Shown in pieces: positions 1 to 5,004 of a stretch of 5,004 nucleotides of DNA. The DNA lies in the NCBI GenBank assembly GCA_006227805.1, contig SBFT01000148.1, positions 1 through 5,004 of the forward strand, in the 5' to 3' direction. The DNA is from Paracoccaceae bacterium (GTDB taxonomy: Bacteria > Pseudomonadota > Alphaproteobacteria > Rhodobacterales > Rhodobacteraceae). The translations under genes were made by a program, and so were the position numbers. Under the pieces are notes generated by a model. It did no database searches, was not told where the DNA came from, and worked only from the letters and a program-made list of their open reading frames with translations. How positions within the stretch are numbered: position 1 is the stretch's first letter; every line of letters starts with the position of its first letter.

Positions 1-441
1 CAGATGCGCCGCCAGCCGCAGGTGGCAATCGCCGAGCCGCGCCCGTGTCGCAGGCGTCAGGCCCTGTCCGGCCGGATCGGCCCCGGCCTCGAGATGCGCG
101 ATCATCGCGCGGATCGCCTGCCCGCGCCGGGACGGATCGGCCACCGCGATGCGCAGGTCGTGCAGATCGGACAGCATCGCGGCGGAATGGCGCGCGGGCG
201 TGCAGCCCGCTGCGGCTTCGAAAAAGCCGATCGCGCGGGAAAAATCGCCCAGCTCGGCGGCGGCCTGGCCCAGGGCTTCCAGCAACCGGGCATCGCCGCG
301 CCAATCCGGCAGGCCATCGAGGCGCCGGGTGACGTCGGCGAACTGGTCGAAGACGGCGCGCAACTCGGCCAGGCCGCGCGCCGCGCGGGCCTCGGCGGTC
401 AGCCCTTCGAGCGCGATCAGCGCCTGCGAGAGCGTGACGAA
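1..441 (-). other. C-terminal helical region with one TPR motif, incomplete (residues ~1459-1605)
   Basis: After the CHAT domain comes a Pro/Gly/Arg-rich linker and then a helical region. Residues 1509-1542 fit the 34-residue TPR pattern: Leu1515, Gly1516, Ala1528, Phe1532, Ala1535 and Pro1540 sit at consensus positions 7, 8, 20, 24, 27 and 32. Helices continue around 1545-1576 and from 1588 to the window edge (ARLGDCHLRLAAHL), suggesting further divergent repeats outside. TPRs next to CHAT domains commonly mediate partner or trigger recognition. Confidence 0.7.
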
Positions 442-3400
442 ATCCCGGCGCGGCGGCCGCGGGCCGGGCCCGCCCACGCCCTTGCGCAACTGGAACTGGG
501 TGTCGCCATAGCATTGATAGGCGCCCCAGGTGTTGCGGTCGGGGTATCGTTTCCAGGTGGCCAGCCGCGCGGCGCGCACCGCTTCGCCGAAGGGCGCGCC
601 CGACAGGAAGCCGTCATAGAACCGCTGGCAGAACTCGGCTGCGGCGGCATCGTCGATTTCCCAGCCCGCCGCGATCACCGCCGCCGTGCCGCAGCGGATG
701 AACTCGACCGCCATGCTGGCGGCCAGGTCGCCCCGGCCCGTGCGCGCGCTGTCGGGCGCGTCGCCCCCCTGGCGGGCAATGCCGCCCACATGGCAGCAGT
801 TCAGGAACACGAATTCCGGGATGCGGCGCAGGCTGCGGATATAGGCCGGCTGGAGGATGTCGCCCGGGCCGAGGACAAGCCCCGTCACCCGGTCGGGCCC
901 ATGATCGCGCACGCCATGGCCCGCGAAATGCAGGACCCTGTTCTCGCGCAGCGACAATTCGGTGCTCATCCTGCGCCCGGCCTCGCCGGTGAAGCAATGG
1001 ATCTCGCCCTCGGGCCAGCCGCCCTGGCGGAACAGGCGCTCGACCTCGCGCACCTCGCGTTCGGCCCCGGGCAGGGGGGGCAGGTCGCTGACCGGATCGC
1101 CCACCAGAAGGACGCGCGCCGAGGCCGCGACAAGCGGCCGGTCGGGATAGCGCGACCGGCGCAACTGGCGCAGCATGTTGGCCCGCACGGCCACGGGTTC
1201 CCTGGCCTGGATCCAGTTGTCCTGCATCAGCTCCCAGGGATAGCCGGCGGCGGCGTCGTCCAGGATCAAGGTCAGGTTCCTGCCGTCGCTGAAGCCCGGT
1301 TTCATGTCATGCGGGATCAGCCATTCGAACAGCAATTGCCCGAGTTCGGTATCGGTCGTGGGCGAGGCGGTGCCGCGCGCAAGGTGCCGGTCGATGCGGG
1401 CGCGATCGACGGTGACATCGCGCTGCTCGGCCGCGGCGCCGCCGCCCAGGGCCTCGAACCGGAACCGGGACGGCGCGTCCTCGGGCACGGCGATGGCGAC
1501 CTGGTGTTCCCAGTCCTCGGGCGCGGCCTGGCCGTTGCGCCTGCGGCCGCCGCGCCCCTGCTCCAGCCGTCCGGCCGCCACGATCTGCGGCGGCAGGTCG
1601 TCCTGCGCGGCCAGTTCCGCGAGCGCGTCCTGCGCTTCGGCGGCCTTGTCCTCGAACAGCTCCAGGAGCGTCAGCTTGCGGATGCCCTCGCCGGGGCCGA
1701 GGCGTTCGTTGCAATTCGCGAGCGCGTCGAGACTGGCGCGCACACTGTCGGCGATGCTCAGCCGCCCGTCGCGCTGGCCGATCAGAAGGGTGGTCAGGTG
1801 GCAGGGGGTTTCCGGGTCCGGACGGGTCTGTTCGCGCCAGCGCAGCGCAAAGCGCAGCATGGCCTGCGCCAGCGTCCCCGTCAGGGCCTGCCGCGACAGC
1901 TTGCCGAATTCGCCCAGGCCCACGACCAGCGCGGCCTGCGGCCCGATGCCGGGCCCGATGTCCGGGCGGTCGCGGAAGAAGACGCTGGCGCTGTTCAGGG
2001 CGCCCGGATAGAGACCCAGGTCGCGGTGCCGGCCAAGCCGTCCGTCCAGCGCCGCATCGAGCGCGCGCTCGGCGCTGAGAAGCGGGGCCTCGGCATAATG
2101 GCCGACCGCGATCGTGCCGGTCTCGTGGCGCAGATCGCCGTGCCGGACGCAGACCTCGACGCGGTCCCGCGCGATCCGCGACAGGTCGGACAGGACCTGC
2201 GGCCGACCGCCCATCGCCAGCGACGCCAGTTCGTCCGGGCCCGGATAGATCAGCGGCGGAGGCGGCAGGTCGAAGACCCGTTCGGTCTCGGACCGGCCGT
2301 CCTGCGGGATCTCGGGCAGGTGCCGCGTCTCGCCATGCGCCAGGATCTCGGAGATCGCGGGAAAGAGCGAGGGGTCGCGGACCAGGTCGCCATGTGCGGT
2401 CGCGGGCGCGAACCAGCGGCGCAGTCCGGGCAACTGGCCCGCGCGCCAGGTGACGCGTCCATCGCCCCGGGTCGTCGCCAGAAGCCTCAGGCGGCCTCCG
2501 TCGACCTCGACGGCCGAGATCGTCGCATCGGCCTTGCCCGCGATGTAGAACATGTGGGCCACATCGCCGGGGTTTCGGTCGAGCGCCGCGCGCAGGTCCT
2601 CGTGCATCGAGCGTGCGGCATCCAGCCAGGCCTGCCGGGGTGGCGACCAGCCGGGCGGCGCCACGGCCTGAAACCCGGCCCAGGCCGAGGCGCGATACTG
2701 CGCGTAATCCGATCCCGTGGGCAGGAGTTCCAGGATACCGGGCATGGGCATGATCGCGGCGATGACCTCGGCCAGCGAGTGTTTCAGGTCGAAGCCGGCC
2801 AGCTGGCGGATCATCGCGTCCTGTCCCAGAAGCGCCGCGCAGGTCGCCGCCGAGCCCTGGTTCGGCGTGCCCAGCATCACAAGCCGCCCGCCCGGGCGTG
2901 CCTCGGTGATCTCGCGCCAGAGGTCGGGGTGGCGCGCGATCAGGCTGCGCGCCACCAGCCCGCCGGTCGAATGGGCGAGGATCCGGATCGGCGGGCGGGT
3001 GGTTTCGGTCGCGCGCAGGGCGTCGCGGATCTCCTCGGCCAGGCGGTCGGCGGCCTCGGTCATCGATTTCCGCCAGTCGTAGTCGAAGACCGTCACGTCG
3101 TTCTGACGGCCGAGATGGGCGGCGAGGCCGCCGTAACCGGCCTCGAGCGCCCCGGCGGGGCCGACGCCCCCGGCCAGCCGCCCCCGGCCATCCGCGCCGA
3201 TCTCGGCCAGACCGCCCAGCGCCAGTTCCACGGGATCCATCCAGATGCGGCGGCCGGACTTGCGCAGGTGGCTGCCCATCATGCCGGGAAGGACGAAGAC
3301 GAGAGGCCTGTCGCCGCCGATCGCCCGGCCTTCTCCGCGTGGGGCCGACCCCCAGGGCGGGGCGCGGTCGGGTTGCAGCGGGTGCAGGTCCTTGCCGGTG

Positions 3401-4815
3401 TCGCTGCCGGTCAGCGCGCCGATGATCCGCGCGACCGGGCGCGGGTTGCTGAAATAGCTGAAATGCGTGACCTCGCCGCCCCGGTCGAGGAACAGCCGCG
3501 CGGTCCCGGCCACGGCGCGCGGCGCGCCGCCCAGCATGGCGGCGGTGTTCACCACGATGTCGTGATCCTCGCGGTAGAAGAGATCGCTGGCCATGACGGC
3601 GATGGCGCGCAGAAGCCCGCTGGGCTGGATATCGCCGCCCACCACCAGAAGCGGCGCGGTGACCGCGATATCGGTGCGGTTCAGCATCGCGATCAGCGGC
3701 CCGTCCGGCATCATCGCCTCGAGCCCGGGCAGGACGCGCGGATCGGTGCGCGTGGCGACCACGGCGCGCACGAAGGACCGGAAGACATCGAAGAAGGGAC
3801 GGTGCGGGCCAGGAACCAGCCGGATCAGGTTGGCCACCACCGAGAGGTAGAGGTCGAGCCGTTCCGAGGCCAGGATTGTGCCGCGCGCGGGGCAGGCGAC
3901 GCGCACGAAGGACCGGATGACGGGCTGTTTCTCGGCCAGAAGGCGGTTCACCTCGTCCAGATGGGCGCGCTCGGCCGTCAGGCTCTCGGGGTCGTGCCTG
4001 CGGGCCAGTCCCAGCAGGCGGACATCGGTGGCGTCGAAGGCCGCGCCGCCGTCGCCGCGCGTGCCGCGCGCCAGCACCTCGCCGACCAGACCGCCGCGCG
4101 AATGGCTGAGCAGATGCAGATGCGCGCGCTCGGGAAGCTGTCGCAGAAACTCGATCGCGTTCTCGACCGGGCCCGCGGTCAGGGTCCGGTGGTCGAAGCC
4201 GTAGATATGCGTGACGCCATCGGGGCCGGTGAAGCGGTCGCGCAGCTTGCGCCAGTCGGGCGACGCGGCGGCGTCGGGATCGAGATCGCCGAAACTGCCC
4301 TGCGTGCTGGACCCCGTCCCGTGCAGCAGGATCAGGATGTCCGTCTCGGACGGGATCGGGTGCGTCACCGGGGCCGGGTCCGAGAGCGAGGGGCAATGCA
4401 GCAGCGCGCCGGGCCGCACCAGCTTGTCCTCGATCTTCCGGGCCGCCAGCAGCGCCGCGTCGTCCGCCAGCCCCGAGGTGTCGAAGAACCGGAACAGGCG
4501 CACCAGCACGCCGCCCGCCGCGCGGCCCGGGGGGCCGAAGCTCAGCGTCGTGGGCAGAACCAGCGCGCCGTCGACGCGCGCGGCGCGGCCCAGGGGCAAC
4601 CAGGTCTCCAGCGTGTCGAGCCTGCGCCACAGGACCACGCCGTTCTCCAGCTCGACCTCGACCAGGTGGCTGTCGGGAACGTCGATGTCCTGCAGGGCGG
4701 TGGCGTCGCTGCGCGCGGCCGCGACGTGGACCGTCGCGATCAACCGGCCCACGTCATCGGGCCGGACCGACGTCTCGGGCGGGGCAAGCGATCCGGGAAC
4801 GATCACATGTCGCAT
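1..4815 (-). CDS. Giant dual alpha/beta-hydrolase - CHAT protease - TPR fusion protein (3' end outside window)
   Basis: This is the real gene of the window: 1605 codons without a stop, running off the left edge, so the protein exceeds 1605 residues. Modules in order are a beta-rich leader, a hydrolase (SHSRGG, Ser239), an LCAT-like hydrolase (AHSTGG, Ser616), an unassigned domain, a CHAT caspase-like protease (HFAGHG, His1300; FLNCCH, Cys1341) and a TPR start. No signal peptide or membrane segment is seen, so a cytoplasmic protein is inferred. The frame has an upstream TGA at 4966-4968, and ATG 4815 is the first ATG after it; AGGA lies only 2 nt before this ATG. GTG at 4804-4806 (codon 4) is an alternative, with AGGA 11 nt upstream. 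CHAT proteins are known proteases in bacterial conflict and cell-death systems. A defence or suicide role, with the hydrolases acting on lipid or ester substrates, is inference. The coding call is near certain; the substrates are unknown. Confidence 0.95.
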   Translation of the reverse strand, partial: MRHVIVPGSLAPPETSVRPDDVGRLIATVHVAAARSDATALQDIDVPDSHLVEVELENGVVLWRRLDTLETWLPLGRAARVDGALVLPTTLSFGPPGRAAGGVLVRLFRFFDTSGLADDAALLAARKIEDKLVRPGALLHCPSLSDPAPVTHPIPSETDILILLHGTGSSTQGSFGDLDPDAAASPDWRKLRDRFTGPDGVTHIYGFDHRTLTAGPVENAIEFLRQLPERAHLHLLSHSRGGLVGEVLARGTRGDGGAAFDATDVRLLGLARRHDPESLTAERAHLDEVNRLLAEKQPVIRSFVRVACPARGTILASERLDLYLSVVANLIRLVPGPHRPFFDVFRSFVRAVVATRTDPRVLPGLEAMMPDGPLIAMLNRTDIAVTAPLLVVGGDIQPSGLLRAIAVMASDLFYREDHDIVVNTAAMLGGAPRAVAGTARLFLDRGGEVTHFSYFSNPRPVARIIGALTGSDTGKDLHPLQPDRAPPWGSAPRGEGRAIGGDRPLVFVLPGMMGSHLRKSGRRIWMDPVELALGGLAEIGADGRGRLAGGVGPAGALEAGYGGLAAHLGRQNDVTVFDYDWRKSMTEAADRLAEEIRDALRATETTRPPIRILAHSTGGLVARSLIARHPDLWREITEARPGGRLVMLGTPNQGSAATCAALLGQDAMIRQLAGFDLKHSLAEVIAAIMPMPGILELLPTGSDYAQYRASAWAGFQAVAPPGWSPPRQAWLDAARSMHEDLRAALDRNPGDVAHMFYIAGKADATISAVEVDGGRLRLLATTRGDGRVTWRAGQLPGLRRWFAPATAHGDLVRDPSLFPAISEILAHGETRHLPEIPQDGRSETERVFDLPPPPLIYPGPDELASLAMGGRPQVLSDLSRIARDRVEVCVRHGDLRHETGTIAVGHYAEAPLLSAERALDAALDGRLGRHRDLGLYPGALNSASVFFRDRPDIGPGIGPQAALVVGLGEFGKLSRQALTGTLAQAMLRFALRWREQTRPDPETPCHLTTLLIGQRDGRLSIADSVRASLDALANCNERLGPGEGIRKLTLLELFEDKAAEAQDALAELAAQDDLPPQIVAAGRLEQGRGGRRRNGQAAPEDWEHQVAIAVPEDAPSRFRFEALGGGAAAEQRDVTVDRARIDRHLARGTASPTTDTELGQLLFEWLIPHDMKPGFSDGRNLTLILDDAAAGYPWELMQDNWIQAREPVAVRANMLRQLRRSRYPDRPLVAASARVLLVGDPVSDLPPLPGAEREVREVERLFRQGGWPEGEIHCFTGEAGRRMSTELSLRENRVLHFAGHGVRDHGPDRVTGLVLGPGDILQPAYIRSLRRIPEFVFLNCCHVGGIARQGGDAPDSARTGRGDLAASMAVEFIRCGTAAVIAAGWEIDDAAAAEFCQRFYDGFLSGAPFGEAVRAARLATWKRYPDRNTWGAYQCYGDTQFQLRKGVGGPGPRPPRRDFVTLSQALIALEGLTAEARAARGLAELRAVFDQFADVTRRLDGLPDWRGDARLLEALGQAAAELGDFSRAIGFFEAAAGCTPARHSAAMLSDLHDLRIAVADPSRRGQAIRAMIAHLEAGADPAGQGLTPATRARLGDCHLRLAAHL
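478..1503 (-). other. CHAT (caspase HetF-associated with TPRs) protease domain (residues ~1105-1446)
   Basis: The N-terminal half includes LTLILDDAAAGYPWELM (residues 1181-1197), the CHAT substrate-side segment ending in PWEL. ARVLLVGDP (1233-1241) and LPGAEREV (1248-1255) follow. The catalytic His is His1300 in VLHFAGHG. The catalytic Cys is most likely Cys1341 in FVFLNCCH, aligned with the usual LNAC; Cys1340 is directly adjacent. Downstream CHAT landmarks are present: ASMAVEFIRCGTAAVIAAGW (1366-1385), RFYDGFLSGAPFGEAVRAAR (1398-1417) and NTWGAYQCYGD (1428-1438). The dyad is intact, so an active clan CD cysteine protease is predicted. Its targets could be a partner protein or the chain itself. 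Confidence 0.92.
1666..2280 (-). other. Unassigned middle domain with Gly-rich segment (residues ~846-1050)
   Basis: This lies between the second hydrolase and the CHAT region. It starts with a strand VEVCVRHGDL (886-895), then IAVGHY (902-907), LSAERALDAALDGRLG (913-928) and a buried glycine-rich turn ALVVGLGEFGKLSR (962-975), followed by helices around 978-992. The strand-Gly-rich-turn-helix pattern suggests an alpha/beta fold that might bind a phosphate or small ligand. I do not recognise the family. A sensor or regulatory role is a guess from its position next to the protease. Confidence 0.5.
2326..3309 (-). other. Second, LCAT/lipase-like alpha/beta-hydrolase domain (residues ~503-830)
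   Basis: The domain opens with PLVFVLPGMMGSHLR (residues 504-518), the oxyanion-loop PG-x-x-GS pattern of lecithin:cholesterol acyltransferase-like lipases. VTVFDYDWRKSM (574-585) matches the DWR segment of that family. The nucleophile elbow is ILAHSTGGLVAR with Ser616. LVMLGTPNQGS (645-655) is the typical GTP-x-x-GS strand-turn, and PGILELLP (692-699) the following lid-side segment. The acid is probably Asp785 in GDGRVTW and the base His808 in TAHGDL. All of these are intact. The domain differs clearly from the first hydrolase, so this is not a recent tandem duplication. A lipase, phospholipase or acyltransferase activity is inferred from family resemblance. Confidence 0.85.
3406..4347 (-). 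other. First alpha/beta-hydrolase domain (residues ~157-470)
   Basis: The strand ILILLHGTGSS (residues 160-170) carries the HG oxyanion-hole turn. The nucleophile elbow is LLSHSRGGLVG, with Ser239 as the predicted nucleophile; the first Gly of the usual G-x-S-x-G is Ser237 here. A strand-turn VACPARGT follows at 306-313. The likely acid is Asp419 in DHDIVVNTAAM and the likely base is His451 in VTHFSYFSN. The full triad is present in the expected order and spacing, so the domain is predicted to be catalytically competent. It looks like the PGAP1/lipase-like hydrolases that accompany CHAT domains. The substrate cannot be read from sequence. Confidence 0.82.
4366..4815 (-). other. N-terminal beta-rich leader domain (residues ~1-150)
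   Basis: This segment precedes the first hydrolase. It contains a hairpin-like stretch, HLVEVELENGVVLWRRLD (residues 50-67), with alternating hydrophobic residues, followed by short strands around 84-112 and a helix around 117-133. I cannot name a domain. Similar leaders in front of CHAT-linked hydrolases are my recollection, not something checked here. A recognition or packing role is possible but unsupported by any motif. Confidence 0.5.
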
Positions 4816-4988
4816 GGTCCTGGTCGGCGGGTCCGTCCGGGCATCCGCGCCTGCGATTGCCGGGGCCTGCCATGCTCCTTCCTGCCGGGGTCGACGCGGA
4901 GCGACGCCGCAGCGCCGCCCGGCCCCATGTATAGGCGGCGGGTCCTGCGGGGGTTGTGACGGGGATCACAAGCATCGGCACGGGACAT
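4803..4988 (-). CDS. Possible 61-aa leader ORF overlapping the large gene
   Basis: The frame starts ATG TCC CGT and ends in TGA at 4803-4805. It has the best ribosome binding site in the window: AGGAGGT, 7 nt before the ATG. Its TGA overlaps the GTG codon at 4804-4806 of the large gene as GTGA, an arrangement typical of translational coupling; it extends 13 nt past ATG 4815. Against it, the product is Arg-rich (14 of 61) with no recognisable domain. It uses three AGG codons, and 15 of 61 third positions are A or T compared with 7 of 60 at the start of the large gene. It also contains the CRP-like palindrome and the candidate -10 element. It could be a short regulatory leader peptide, a remnant, or a chance frame behind an SD-like sequence. 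Confidence 0.3.
   Translation of the reverse strand: MSRADACDPRHNPRRTRRLYMGPGGAAASLRVDPGRKEHGRPRQSQARMPGRTRRPGPCDM
4928..4933 (-). promoter_or_regulatory. Candidate -10 element TATACA of the large gene
   Basis: The minus strand reads TATACA, 4 of 6 to TATAAT, inside an otherwise GC-rich stretch. The hexamer at the -35 distance with a 17-base spacer is CAACCC (4951-4956), which does not match TTGACA. The promoter would therefore be activator-dependent. With this -10, transcription would start near 4921, giving a leader of about 106 nt and placing the palindrome's centre at -41.5, the class II activator position. The -10 match on its own is weak. Confidence 0.35.
4954..4971. promoter_or_regulatory. 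Consensus CRP-type operator palindrome (TTGTGA-N6-TCACAA)
   Basis: The sequence TTGTGACGGGGATCACAA is a perfect 6+6 inverted repeat around a 6-base spacer and contains the full TGTGA-N6-TCACA core bound by CRP/Vfr-type regulators. It lies in the only non-coding stretch of the window, centred between 4962 and 4963, about 147 bases upstream of the large gene's ATG. Ten fixed bases are expected by chance about once per million positions with even base composition. The binding protein is not identified. The half-sites TGTGA differ from the FNR-type TTGAT-N4-ATCAA. Confidence 0.6.
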
Positions 4989-4995
4989 GGTGCTG

Positions 4996-5002
4996 ACCTC
5001 CT
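4996..5002 (-). promoter_or_regulatory. Strong Shine-Dalgarno sequence AGGAGGT
   Basis: The minus strand has AGGAGGT followed by a 7-nt spacer and ATG at 4986-4988. This is near the ideal match and distance. It decides the start of the small leader frame and is the main reason to take that frame seriously. The large gene itself has only AGGA placed 2 nt before its ATG. Confidence 0.45.
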
Positions 5003-5004
5003 CC

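Noticed and set aside
614..997. Minus-strand 127-codon frame inside the CHAT region
   Set aside because: It is an out-of-register shadow of the CHAT active-site segment; the translation is Arg/Gly/Pro-rich and lacks the His and Cys motifs seen in the real frame.
1307..4630. Minus-strand frame of 1107 codons in another register
   Set aside because: It is a shadow of the real gene: Arg/Gly/Pro/Ala-rich translation with no motif, overlapping the hydrolase and CHAT coding frame along its whole length.
4..4959. Plus-strand frame of 1651 codons, the longest closed frame in the window
   Set aside because: It lies codon-for-codon opposite the hydrolase-CHAT gene. Its translation is a low-complexity Arg/Gly/Ala/Gln/Asp-rich sequence without any domain, and no Shine-Dalgarno sequence is visible before its ATG. 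The recognised catalytic motifs all lie on the minus strand.
4954..4971. Reading the palindrome as an FNR/FnrL site or as a terminator stem
   Set aside because: The FNR consensus is TTGAT-N4-ATCAA, and here the half-sites are TGTGA with a 6-base spacer. A 6-bp AT-containing stem without a U-tract is too weak for a terminator.
4754..4981. Alternative minus-strand 75-codon frame starting at a GTG in the upstream region
   Set aside because: No ribosome binding site at a suitable distance, a 62-base overlap with the large gene, and no recognisable sequence; it is weaker than the 61-codon frame.
4211..4996. Plus-strand frame of 261 codons spanning the gene start and upstream region
   Set aside because: Ser/Arg/Pro-rich composition without domains, opposite well-supported coding sequence; the part over the intergenic region is read through by chance in GC-rich DNA.
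4816..5004. tRNA, other RNA gene, CRISPR repeat, insertion-sequence end or terminator in the upstream region
   Set aside because: The only clear symmetry is the 18-base operator-like palindrome. No long hairpin followed by T-run, no repeated units and no tRNA-like arms were found by eye.

Overview
The window is dominated by one very large gene on the minus strand. It starts at 4815 and stays open for 1605 codons to base 1, so its 3' end lies outside the window. The DNA is very GC-rich with strongly GC-biased third positions (53 of the first 60 codons end in G or C). Protein style and base composition suggest a high-GC proteobacterium, perhaps an alphaproteobacterium of the Rhodobacteraceae type. 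That placement is inference; no taxonomic marker is present.

The encoded protein is a modular fusion with three apparent catalytic centres. In order from the N-terminus: a beta-rich leader domain (about residues 1-150); a first alpha/beta-hydrolase (about 157-470, Ser239/Asp419/His451); a second, LCAT/lipase-like alpha/beta-hydrolase (about 503-830, Ser616/Asp785/His808); an unassigned middle domain with a glycine-rich segment (about 846-1050); a basic Arg/Gly linker (1086-1096); a CHAT caspase-like protease domain (about 1105-1446, His1300/Cys1341); and the beginning of a helical C-terminal region with one clear TPR motif (1509-1542). A protease and two lipase/esterase-type modules in one chain resemble the effectors of bacterial conflict, defence or regulated cell-death systems, although no partner gene is visible here.

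The 189 bases upstream of the gene (4816-5004) hold a perfect TTGTGA-N6-TCACAA palindrome, the consensus form of a CRP-type operator. It is centred 41.5 bases before the start site predicted from a candidate -10 element, which is the spacing of a class II activator site. The same stretch carries a 61-codon minus-strand reading frame with a near-perfect Shine-Dalgarno sequence. Its TGA overlaps a GTG codon of the large gene in a GTGA arrangement. The promoter and leader-ORF readings compete, because the proposed transcript start lies inside the small frame.

A plus-strand frame of more than 1600 codons runs codon-for-codon opposite the large gene. It is judged an antisense shadow: the real gene uses no TTA, CTA or TCA codons, so the opposite strand has no stops.
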